Positions 30,889-37,858 of a stretch of DNA of 37,858 nucleotides are shown piece after piece; the first letter of the stretch is position 1; each line of letters starts with the position of its first letter. This stretch comes from UBA9715 sp964553375 (lineage in GTDB: Bacteria > Actinomycetota > Coriobacteriia > Coriobacteriales > Eggerthellaceae). The stretch is from positions 1 through 37,858 of the forward strand of contig CAZKKN010000016.1 of NCBI GenBank assembly GCA_964553375.1. The letters are read 5' to 3'. Made by a program: the position numbers and the translations under genes. The notes under the pieces are model-generated. The model was not told the DNA's origin and searched no databases. It saw only the letters and a program-made list of their open reading frames with translations.

Positions 30889-32006
30889 CAAGGATCCCAA
30901 ACGAGGCACATATTACGTCCAGTGCCGCTACAAGGACTGGACGGACGAATCAAAGAAGAAGACCAAACGCGGGTTCAATACCAAGAAGGAAGCACGCAAT
31001 TGGGAATACGAGTTCCTGAAGCGCATAGAGGGTGTGCCCACCATGCTATTCTCCGAGTTTTACGAAGCCTATGCGAAGGACACTAAGATGCGCCTTTGCC
31101 GCACAACGCGCGAGACCAAGGCCAATATGATCGAGAACAAGATCCTGCCATTCCTGGGGCACAAGCGTGTAAATGAGACCACCGCGCTCGACATCTTCAA
31201 TTGGGAAAACGAGCTCATGGCCATGCGCACGAGCAACGGCCTCGAATACTCGCAGGCCTTCCTGCACTCGATCTGCAACCAGCTCTCTGCAATGCTCAAT
31301 CACGCCGTCCGCTACTACGGGCTCGAATCGAATCCCATGGCGAAGGTCGGCAAGATCGGCAGCAAGCAAGCCGACGAGATGAGCTTCTGGACGAAAGATG
31401 AGTACCTGCGCTTCAGCCGGGAGGTTATGGACAAGCCACAGTCGTTCATCGCATTCGAGCTGCTCTACTGGTGCGGGCTTCGCCTGGGCGAGATGCTCGC
31501 GCTCACCCAGCTGACTTCGACTTCAAGAGCAAACGGCTTTCCGTTACCAAGAGCTACCAGCGCATGCATGGCGAGGACATGGTCACCGCACCAAAGACGC
31601 CCAAATCTGTGAGAACCATCGTGATGCCGGAGTTCCTCATCGGCGAGGTCATTGACTTCATGAAGTACATCCCGGATCTGCGCGACTTCGACAGGCTCGT
31701 CCTGGCAACCAAGTCGTTTCTGCGCCACGAGATGGACCGCGGAGCCAAGGCTGCTGGGGTTAAGCGAATCCGCATATCTATGACCTACGCCACAGCCATA
31801 TGTCCCTATTCATCGAGCTCGGTTATTCACCGCTTGCCATAGCCGACAGACTCGGACACGAGAGCACCGAGGTAACCATGCGCTATGCACACCTCTTTCC
31901 CAACAAGCAGGAAGACATGGCAGGCGACCTTGAGATCCAGCGCGGAAGAGGGATGTCAGCGCTGGATGCCACCAAGCCGATGAATCAAAACCCAGATAAG
32001 GAGTGA
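30878..32006 (+). pseudogene. Tyrosine integrase, broken by two frameshifts
   Basis: GAGGTGATAGCG precedes the ATG. Frame 1 runs from MSVSKDPKRGTYYVQCRYKDWTDESKKK through the N-terminal and core-binding regions to GLRLGEMLALT. There one C is missing (CCC where homologues need CCCC, near 31508), and homology continues as PADFDFKSKRLSV in the next frame. A second shift of two extra bases occurs near 31775, before DLRHSHMSLFIELGYSPLAIADRLGHESTEVTMRYAHL. The normally conserved His of HDLRHS would be Tyr after correction. Arg (GLRLGE), R-H-S and Tyr (MRYAHL) catalytic positions remain recognisable. The gene is probably inactive unless the shifts are sequencing errors. About 376 residues if repaired. 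Confidence 0.85.
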
Positions 32007-32011
32007 TGAAA

Positions 32012-32392
32012 ATGAGCGAGAAGAATCTCGATTTGCACGGAAGGCTGCGCAGCAAGATCATCGCGTTTCGCATGTCGCCAGAGGAGGCGAACCTGCTCGA
32101 CAGGCTCGTTGCCATAAGCGACATGACCAAGCAGGACTATATCATCAGTAAGCTATCCGATACGTCTATGAAGGTCGTTCCCTCAAGCCGCATGCAGAAG
32201 GGCATGGAGGACGGAATGCTGCTAATCTATCGCGAGCTTCTGCGCATAACCAACGCGAACAACGTGAGTCTCGAACTTGCCGCATTGACGGAGAAAATTG
32301 GGAACATCTTCGCGGGCCTATCGGAAGAAGAGATCGCCGAGAGGCTTCCGAGCAACGAGGGCGCGATCATAGAGCTTGAGCGAAGATTCTGA
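32012..32392 (+). CDS. MobC-like / ribbon-helix-helix mobilisation protein
   Basis: A 126-aa protein. RLRSKIIAFRMSPEEANLLDRLVAISDMTKQDYIISKL has the ribbon-helix-helix form of MobC-like relaxosome proteins. The C-terminal half is helical (MEDGMLLIYRELLRITNANN, ITELEL-type end). AAGGAG precedes the ATG at 32012. It is coupled to the ATPase gene (stop and start overlap at 32392). No relaxase is visible. Confidence 0.6.
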   Translation: MSEKNLDLHGRLRSKIIAFRMSPEEANLLDRLVAISDMTKQDYIISKLSDTSMKVVPSSRMQKGMEDGMLLIYRELLRITNANNVSLELAALTEKIGNIFAGLSEEEIAERLPSNEGAIIELERRF

Positions 32393-33519
32393 TGCGAGAG
32401 CTTTGCGCGAGAACCGCTCAGGAACTGCTTGAAGAGCCCATTGCCGAGGCCGATTGGGTTGTAGAAGACCTGTTGCCCGTGGGAGCGCACATACTTGCTG
32501 GCGCTCCCAAGATCGACAAGTCGTGGATGGTTCTCGCCATGGGGCTGGTCGTGAGCATGGGCCAGCCGTTCTGGGATTGCGCAGTGTGCCAAGGCGCGGT
32601 TCTCTACCTTTGCCTAGAGGACACCTACGCCCGTGTGAAGAAAAGGCTTTGGAAGCTCACCGACGAGGCCAACGACAGCTTCTATCTCGCCAATTCTGCG
32701 GCGACGATAAAGGATGGCCTGGCGGAGCAGATCGAATACTTCGTCATAACCCATCCCAATTTGAAGCTCGTCTTCATCGATACGTTCCAGATGGTTCGAA
32801 GCCCGACTGGCGACAGTATTTATGCAGCCGATTACGGCAACTTCTCGGCGCTGAAATCTGTTGCTGACAAGCACAGCCTGGCGATGCCGGTGGTTCACCA
32901 CACTCGTAAGATGGTAGATGAGGACATCATGAACACCGTGTCCGGCTCAACCGGCATCACAGGAAGCGCGGATAGCATATGGGTGCTGGAGAAAGCGTCG
33001 CGTGGCGCTGGGGACGTGATGCTCACGGTCACCGGGCGCGATGTCGAGTTTCGGGAGCTGAAGCTGGCGCTTAGAGACTGTCGATGGAAACTCATCGAGC
33101 GCACGAGCGAAGAGGAACTTGAGGAACGCGATATCCCCGACTGCGTGTTAAAGGTGGTCGAGTTCATGAAGGGAAGAAACGAGTAATCGTGGAGCGGTTC
33201 TATTAGCAGCTTGATGGAGACAGCAGAAGTTGAAGGTGCGACAACTGCGACGTTCGGCAAGTTCCTCGCGCAGCACAGCGCCTTCATGCAGCTGCGTGGC
33301 GTTGCCTACAGCAAGAAGCATACGAGCACGGGACAAGTCATCACCTTAGACAATGTTGTCAATGAAGGAAGTGAAAGCGATGAAGGCAGTTGCCGGGTAC
33401 AACAGCCAGCTTTCATTGCCTTCACGGCTTTCATCGACAGGATGGCTCAGATACCCTCAGACGAATCGCACGATCTTGATTCGAAGTCCGAGTCACCCAA
33501 AGCCGCTCTCAGGCCTTAG
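32392..33519 (+). pseudogene. RepA/RecA-like AAA ATPase with internal stop codon
   Basis: The 264-codon frame has an AAA/RecA-like ATPase core: LAGAPKIDKSWMVLAMG (Walker A with Asp where Gly is expected), LVFIDTFQMVR (Walker B), and VVHHTRKM. A TAA at 33184-33186 ends it. The same frame continues with SWSGSISSLMETAEVEGATTATFGKFLAQHSAFMQLRGVAYSKKHTSTGQVITL, the usual C-terminal winged-helix region of these element-encoded helicase-like proteins. The gene therefore carries an in-frame nonsense change; the exact end of homology is unclear. It overlaps the preceding gene. The protein probably served replication of the excised element. Confidence 0.65.
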
Positions 33520-33529
33520 AAGCGATCTT

Positions 33530-33635
33530 CAGCAAGTAGCCTATGGCGTATTACGTTTACAAGTCGCCATAGCGAATTCCAGCAAGTGGCCTTATTGGCG
33601 TATTGCATCTTCAATGCCACACAATGGCAACTTGC
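33530..33635. repeat. Iteron-like repeats, possible element origin
   Basis: The core CAAGTNGCC followed by an AT-rich tail occurs at 33530-33552, 33560-33574 and 33580-33605 in direct orientation, and inverted at 33622-33635. The first and third copies share CAGCAAGTRGCC, then GGCGTATT. They lie immediately downstream of the RepA-like gene. No gene is present between 33520 and 33897. Confidence 0.45.
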
Positions 33636-33762
33636 CCGAATTCGGAAACTGATTAGCGATGATGACCGCTGCCATCCGCCAACCAGTTTGCGGGGGATCC
33701 CCCGCGCCCCTTCTAAAGCCTCAGACATGCTAAATCTTGCGCATTGAAAATAACTTAACTGG

Positions 33763-33780
33763 TGTCCCAAACATGGGATT
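33763..33780. promoter_or_regulatory. Candidate WYL operator 5
   Basis: TGTCCC-AAACAT-GGGATT, a 6-6-6 dyad, lies 118 bp upstream of the RHH-methyltransferase start. The right half-site differs from GGGACA at two bases. Confidence 0.42.
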
Positions 33781-33897
33781 CAGCAATTTAGATTGCCATT
33801 CAAAATGTTGTTAATGCAATACCGCTTTTCCTCCTGAGCGAGAGTCTGATAGGAATGTGGTATACAATGTATTTCAATATCCGTGTATGGAGGTAAT

Positions 33898-35235
33898 ATG
33901 AGTCAGGTTCCCGCCACAACAATTCGCATAGACCCCCAACTAAAAAACGAAGCATGCGACATCTATAAAGAGTTAGGTATCTCTTTGTCAGCCGCTATAA
34001 GCGCTTTTTTGAAAGCTACGGTAAGGGAAAAAGGCTTTCCATTTGAAATGAAATTATGTGAACCTTATGAGATTAGCTCTGGAAGCACATATTCCACTGA
34101 ATGGACGAACGATAAGAATGTGAGGCAGGGTGCTGCGATAGCGAAAAACTCTTCTTTGAATCAAGCTGGCTTAGCAAAAAAAGACGAATTCTATACGCAG
34201 TATTCTGATATTGAGGCAGAGGTAAAGTATTACCGCGAGCAATTTAAAGATAAAACCGTATTCTGCAATTGTGATGATCCATTTGAATCGAACTTCTTTC
34301 GCTACTTCATCCACAATTTCAATTCATTGGGCTTAAAAAAACTCATTGCAACTTGCTACGCACTCTCCGATAGAAGCAGCTCTCTAAACCAACTCACCAA
34401 ATCATTACTTCATCAAGCAGATTATCCCATTGCCTACAAGGCAGTGATAACGTTTGTCGACGATAAGTTAATTGATATAGATTCCGGAGATATAGACCTT
34501 ACAAGCCTCTTTCAAATTCCTGGTAACTCAATCGAGACTCTTGACGGGGATGGCGATTTTCGCTCAACCGAGTCGGTTAACTTACTTGAATCGAGCGATA
34601 TTGTTGTTACAAACCCACCATTTTCACTGTTTAGGGAGTTCATAGGCCTTTTAACTAGGTTTAATAAAGATTTTCTTATCATCGGCAATATAAACGCAAT
34701 CACATATAAAGAAGTATTTCCGCTTATACGCGAGAATAAAGTCTGGTTAGGGGCCAGCATTCATTCAGGCGATAGAAAGTTTTTTGTCCCTGATGATTAC
34801 CCTCTAAATGCAGCTGGTTGCGGCATTGACGGAAATGGGCGTCGATATATACGTGTTAAAGGCGTTCGCTGGTTTACCAATCTAGACATGCCTCAACGGC
34901 ACGAACAGCTTCCATTGAAAGAAGAATACACTGAGGATAATTATCCGAAGTATGAGAACTACGACGCAGTAAACGTGTCGCGTACCGCCAACATCCCTCT
35001 GAACTATGATGGCGTTATGGGTGTTCCAATAACTTTTCTGGATAAATACAATCCGGATCAATTCGAGATTCTCATGCTTGCTAATGGAAACGTGCGTGCA
35101 AATTCTTCGCCGGAAATACTCAAAAAAGTAGGCTACTCGAAACACGATCTCGACAAAGGCGGAGTAGGCATAATCGATGGAAAACGCTCGTATGCACGCA
35201 TCCTAATTCAGAGAAAAAAACTTGAGGTTGCATAA
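33898..35235 (+). CDS. RelB/DinJ-like RHH fused to EcoRI-type adenine methyltransferase
   Basis: A 445-aa protein. Residues 1-50 (MSQVPATTIRIDPQLKNEAC, LGISLSAAISAFLKATVREKGFPFEM) resemble RelB/DinJ-type ribbon-helix-helix antitoxins. From about 95 on, KKDEFYTQYSDIEAEVKYY, VFCNCDDPFESNFFRYF and VVTNPPFSLFREF (NPPF at 239-242) match the EcoRI-family N6-adenine methyltransferase. GGAGGT lies 3-4 nt before the ATG at 33898. The stop overlaps the start of the D12-class methyltransferase gene (TAATG). The RHH part probably represses the operon or adds DNA binding. The recognition site is unknown. Confidence 0.85.
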   Translation: MSQVPATTIRIDPQLKNEACDIYKELGISLSAAISAFLKATVREKGFPFEMKLCEPYEISSGSTYSTEWTNDKNVRQGAAIAKNSSLNQAGLAKKDEFYTQYSDIEAEVKYYREQFKDKTVFCNCDDPFESNFFRYFIHNFNSLGLKKLIATCYALSDRSSSLNQLTKSLLHQADYPIAYKAVITFVDDKLIDIDSGDIDLTSLFQIPGNSIETLDGDGDFRSTESVNLLESSDIVVTNPPFSLFREFIGLLTRFNKDFLIIGNINAITYKEVFPLIRENKVWLGASIHSGDRKFFVPDDYPLNAAGCGIDGNGRRYIRVKGVRWFTNLDMPQRHEQLPLKEEYTEDNYPKYENYDAVNVSRTANIPLNYDGVMGVPITFLDKYNPDQFEILMLANGNVRANSSPEILKKVGYSKHDLDKGGVGIIDGKRSYARILIQRKKLEVA

Positions 35236-36128
35236 TGACATCATCAAAATCACCAAACAAATCGATGATGTTGCGAGTGCCTTGTTGCTATCAAGGTGGC
35301 AAACAGCGAATTGCTTCTCAGGTTGTTGATCATCTATTGAGCCACCCGTTATCTAAATCAGAAGAGACAACCTATTACGATTTATGCTGTGGATCAGGGG
35401 CTATAACGATCGAACTCATAAATCGCGGCATCGAGCCCGAACGGATTGTCATGGTCGACCTAAGCTCATGGGGCGCATTCTGGGAAAAGGTTGGCTCTGG
35501 AAGCTATGACCTTACTAAGTTTAAACAACTAATAGAAGAAATACCTGAGGATAAAAAGAAAGTAAAAGCTCATGTATCGGTGATGGCTAAACAACCTATC
35601 TTCGATGACGAGGCCTATATCTATCCGATTTTGCAGGCCTGTTCATTTGGCGGCAAGCAAATTTGGCACGATAATCAAGAATGGAGAAATGCCTTCTTCC
35701 GAGATTACTGGGAGCCAACATCGACAAGTAAAAGAAGAAGTCCCGCAAATCCCATGCAACCATCGCCGCAAACTTTGTATAGAAGAATTGAATCCATTGT
35801 TAAGAGATGCAAAGGGTTGACCTGTCACCGAGAAAATGTTCTAGATGCACTCAACCTGCTGAAAAATGACAAGGCGTCCGTTGTTTATATCGATCCGCCA
35901 TATGCCGGAATGACAAATTATGGGTTTGATCTCGATATTGAGCAGTTTGTCGATCTTTACACGTCGGAGGTAGATTCACCGTTATTTATTTCTGAGAATC
36001 GAGCGCTATCTGACAACGCATTTAGAATCGATTTTCGAGGAGCAAAGGGTGGGATTAGTGGGAATAAGCCATCTAAGCATGATGAGTGGCTATCGGTATT
36101 CAATAGCGAATTACAGCAGTCCCAATAA
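35235..36128 (+). CDS. D12-class DNA adenine methyltransferase
   Basis: A 297-aa protein. CCYQGGKQRIASQVV (AdoMet-binding motif X), YYDLCCGSGAITIEL (motif I, D-C-GSG) and SVVYIDPPYAGMTNYGFD (catalytic motif IV, DPPY) mark an N6-adenine methyltransferase of the D12/Dam class. The start codon overlaps the stop of the preceding methyltransferase gene, so the two are translationally coupled. Two adenine methyltransferases beside one restriction enzyme suggest an asymmetric recognition site, one enzyme per strand. Its 3' end overlaps the convergent endonuclease gene by 18 bp. Confidence 0.87.
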   Translation: MTSSKSPNKSMMLRVPCCYQGGKQRIASQVVDHLLSHPLSKSEETTYYDLCCGSGAITIELINRGIEPERIVMVDLSSWGAFWEKVGSGSYDLTKFKQLIEEIPEDKKKVKAHVSVMAKQPIFDDEAYIYPILQACSFGGKQIWHDNQEWRNAFFRDYWEPTSTSKRRSPANPMQPSPQTLYRRIESIVKRCKGLTCHRENVLDALNLLKNDKASVVYIDPPYAGMTNYGFDLDIEQFVDLYTSEVDSPLFISENRALSDNAFRIDFRGAKGGISGNKPSKHDEWLSVFNSELQQSQ

Positions 36129-37349
36129 TCTCGCGTTACTGCTTGATCCGTTATACGCGACTATCTTCGAAACCTCTTGGAACTCCTCCATATCATCTGC
36201 GTCAAAAACAGCCATGAAATAGTACCCATCGTCAATCTTCGTAAACGTAACGATCTTATTTACTAGATATTCCGAACCCAAAGCTTCCGTGATTCTTGTT
36301 CCATCTTCCGACTGGCCTTTAATTTGAAGACGCCAAGTCCCATTCGCACGTGCTCCTTCTGGATATTTGATCGTGTTGCCTTTATAGTCAACTCCGTCGT
36401 AGTTAATGACGATGTCCTTTTCTGTAGAGACATTGCCGGGGTCGATTCCAAAGAAGCGCACACCGCCTTCCATCAAGTCATCCTCGCCCATAGAAAACTG
36501 AGTTGTAAGGGGATCGCCCTTGATAACTGCCGCAGTTTTCGAAAGATCGAGGATATTGCGAGATCCCCCTGTCATTCTCCTGGTCTCAAACCAGATAATT
36601 GAACTACTGTCTTCGATCAATGACGAGGGAACGCTCTCTTTCGGCTCAAGAGCCAGAGGGGCTTGCGGCTGGTCATTATCCATGCTTGTCAGGAAGTGTT
36701 CGACATGTGGAAGATCCGCTTTCAGCTTCTTCGCGAACCTTGGCGTTTTTCCAGCCTCTCGATAGATTCTTGCATTCCTTGCAATCCTCGTCTTTGCCTC
36801 TTTAGATACATAACCTTCGTTCAAGAGCGCATCTACGTCCTGCTCATCCTTGATTTCAAAGCAAATGTCACTAGTGTTTTCAAGTTGCTCAATAAAGCTG
36901 TTCAGGTCTTTTTGAACTTCAGATGCTTCCGCGTCGCTACATTCGTCGAACACTATCGATGTTTCGATATTGGTCCACAAGCCTCCACTTGTAAGGTTAT
37001 TTGACCCAACAATAAGAACGCACTCACCCTTTGATAAGAAGCTATAGATTTTAGGATGAAATGTTTGTCCCGACTCAAGATGAACAACAGTAAGTTTGTT
37101 CGTAATCTTCAGCAAGGAAATAAGCGCTTCATATGATGTTCCATCCAAATCAATGCCAACGTATGCCTCAATTTCGGCTCCGCTTTTTCGAAACGTTTCA
37201 AAAGCTTTTTTGAGACGAAGCACGCCACTATTCTTCGCAAAGGCAACAACAATGATCAGCTTGTTGAACTTAGAACCCTCTAGACAAGAAATAAGGTAAT
37301 TACCTATTTGGCCGCCTAAAGGTTGATTTATTAACTGAACAGAACTCAT
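36111..37349 (-). CDS. PLD-family restriction endonuclease (NgoFVII/BfiI-like)
   Basis: A 412-aa protein. The N-terminal about 150 residues are a phospholipase-D nuclease domain: FHPKIYSF (His98-x-Lys100) and GSNNLTSGGLWTN (Asn118 region), the single-HKD type that dimerises to form one active site. Residues of about 240-412 (RMTGGSRNILDL, VRFFGIDPGNVS, YPEGARANGTWRLQIKG) look like the B3-like DNA-recognition domain of BfiI/NgoFVII-type enzymes. PLD restriction enzymes cut without metal ions. The ATG at 37349 has AAGGATT upstream; longer starts are possible. It is convergent with the methyltransferase operon and has its own promoter. Confidence 0.83.
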   Translation of the reverse strand: MSSVQLINQPLGGQIGNYLISCLEGSKFNKLIIVVAFAKNSGVLRLKKAFETFRKSGAEIEAYVGIDLDGTSYEALISLLKITNKLTVVHLESGQTFHPKIYSFLSKGECVLIVGSNNLTSGGLWTNIETSIVFDECSDAEASEVQKDLNSFIEQLENTSDICFEIKDEQDVDALLNEGYVSKEAKTRIARNARIYREAGKTPRFAKKLKADLPHVEHFLTSMDNDQPQAPLALEPKESVPSSLIEDSSSIIWFETRRMTGGSRNILDLSKTAAVIKGDPLTTQFSMGEDDLMEGGVRFFGIDPGNVSTEKDIVINYDGVDYKGNTIKYPEGARANGTWRLQIKGQSEDGTRITEALGSEYLVNKIVTFTKIDDGYYFMAVFDADDMEEFQEVSKIVAYNGSSSNARLLGLL

Positions 37350-37666
37350 GACACAATCCTTAATCATAGATGTTCTCTTATTATATCTACGCAATTCGAT
37401 AAGGCCTAGGCTCTGGGCAATAAACAAAGATACTTAAAGAAGCTTTGAACTTACTTCCAGCAACTCAACCAATTCTCCCCTTGCGTTCATTTCGGTTTAT
37501 GCGAGTACAGAATGAGTACAAATCAGGCGGATTCCTCGATTCGCATTTCTGCGCGTGAGTACAGCTCTAGCATAATAAGTGAACTACAAGCGTAAGCTCA
37601 CATTATCGTGATGAGAAGGCGCAGGATCCAATCTCATACACTTCCTAAACGCAGCTCAGCTATAAG
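37350..37666. other. Intergenic region upstream of the PLD endonuclease gene
   Basis: No gene is visible. GAGTACA occurs three times in direct orientation (37503-37509, 37514-37520, 37557-37563). It may be the site of integration next to the guaA-like gene, but no clear attachment duplicate is found in the same orientation within the window. Confidence 0.35.
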
Positions 37667-37700
37667 AAATGCCCTCTCAGCGACTGCGAAGAGAGCATTT
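37667..37700 (-). terminator. Possible terminator of the guaA-like gene
   Basis: AAATGCCCTCTC (37667-37678) and GAGAGCATTT (37691-37700) form a stem of about 10 bp with a two-base bulge, followed on the minus strand by TTTCTTAT. It is placed about 105 bp past the stop of the guaA-like gene. Confidence 0.35.
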
Positions 37701-37804
37701 ACAGAAACTACGATTCAAGTGGCTTAGAGGCAACTGCGGCATGCGTTATCGCACCAAATCCCGTCAAAACTCACCTGATCCAAACCTCATGATAATGTGC
37801 GAGA

Positions 37805-37858
37805 TTATTCCCACTCGATGGTGGGAGTGGCGGATAGTTGTTCGAACAGTATCATGTC
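37805..37858 (-). CDS. guaA: C-terminal end of a GuaA-like protein (partial)
   Basis: The frame that runs off the right window edge ends D-M-I-L-F-E-Q-L-S-A-T-P-T-I-E-W-E-stop. The TIEWE C-terminus is typical of GMP synthase. Only 17 residues are visible, so the identification rests on this signature and on the known use of guaA 3' ends as integration sites for genomic islands. A homologous but inverted fragment is present at 3099-3152. The rest of the gene would lie right of the window. Confidence 0.45.
   Translation of the reverse strand, partial: DMILFEQLSATPTIEWE

Noticed and set aside
1..37858. CRISPR arrays, tRNA or rRNA genes
   Set aside because: No regularly spaced repeat-spacer pattern, no tRNA T-loop/acceptor pattern and no rRNA sequence was seen by eye in any intergenic region.
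3099..37858. Treating the two TIEWE gene ends as simple attL/attR of one island
   Set aside because: They are inverted relative to each other and only about 76% identical, whereas attachment sites of a single integration should be direct and nearly identical.

Overview
The window looks like a chromosomal segment of an anaerobic actinobacterium of the class Coriobacteriia, probably Eggerthellaceae. The reasons are the moderate GC content, two stand-alone bis-MGD molybdenum/tungsten enzymes without electron-transfer subunits, a LysR/OFA-type MFS pair, and many single-gene TetR/LytTR regulators. This placement is inferred from gene content; no rRNA or tRNA is present. One 100-N scaffold gap (12445-12544) is flanked by an exact 55-bp duplication, so it is an assembly join and not biology.

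Left half (1-17.4 kb), metabolic and regulatory. A GNAT acetyltransferase, a TetR regulator and an AHL-lactonase-like MBL hydrolase lie on the minus strand (668-2804). A repeat-rich non-coding stretch follows (3050-3337), containing a short coding remnant that ends in the GuaA-like C-terminus TIEWE. Next is a 714-aa enzyme that closely resembles acetylene hydratase and keeps both the active-site Asp and the metal-ligand Cys. Then come LytTR-DUF3021, LysR divergent from an MFS transporter, a 153-bp MITE-like inverted-repeat element, an alpha/beta hydrolase, a CmpB-type membrane protein, a lipoprotein with a nuclease-toxin-like domain, a nitroreductase and a second TetR. A second Mo/W enzyme (771 aa) is followed by two small proteins (helix-hairpin-helix and zinc ribbon).

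Right half (17.4-37.8 kb), a defence and mobile island ending near the 3' end of a guaA-like gene at the window edge. It opens with a WYL-domain regulator. It then carries an uncharacterised MGQYF-family operon, a zinc-ribbon/NERD nuclease divergent from a NYN-TfoX_C fusion, a small acidic protein, a HIRAN protein, a ribbon-helix-helix-MntA/HepT toxin-antitoxin pair and a Fic protein whose gene seems to start at ATA. A stand-alone Mrr_N-like winged helix and a 1094-aa solenoid-GreA-like-PIN-like protein follow, the latter behind an XRE repressor. A decayed integrative element comes next (excisionase, integrase with two frameshifts, MobC-like protein, RepA with an internal stop, iteron-like repeats). 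The island ends with a restriction-modification system: an RHH-EcoRI-type methyltransferase fusion, a D12-class methyltransferase and a convergent PLD-family endonuclease.

The most interesting pattern is a dyad of the form TRTCCS-N5/6-GGGAYW. It occurs in the promoter regions of the WYL gene itself and of four other island units (MGQYF operon, NERD/NYN, HIRAN, RHH-methyltransferase), with a degenerate sixth copy before the acidic protein. This suggests a local regulon in which one WYL regulator coordinates several dispersed, partly undescribed defence modules.
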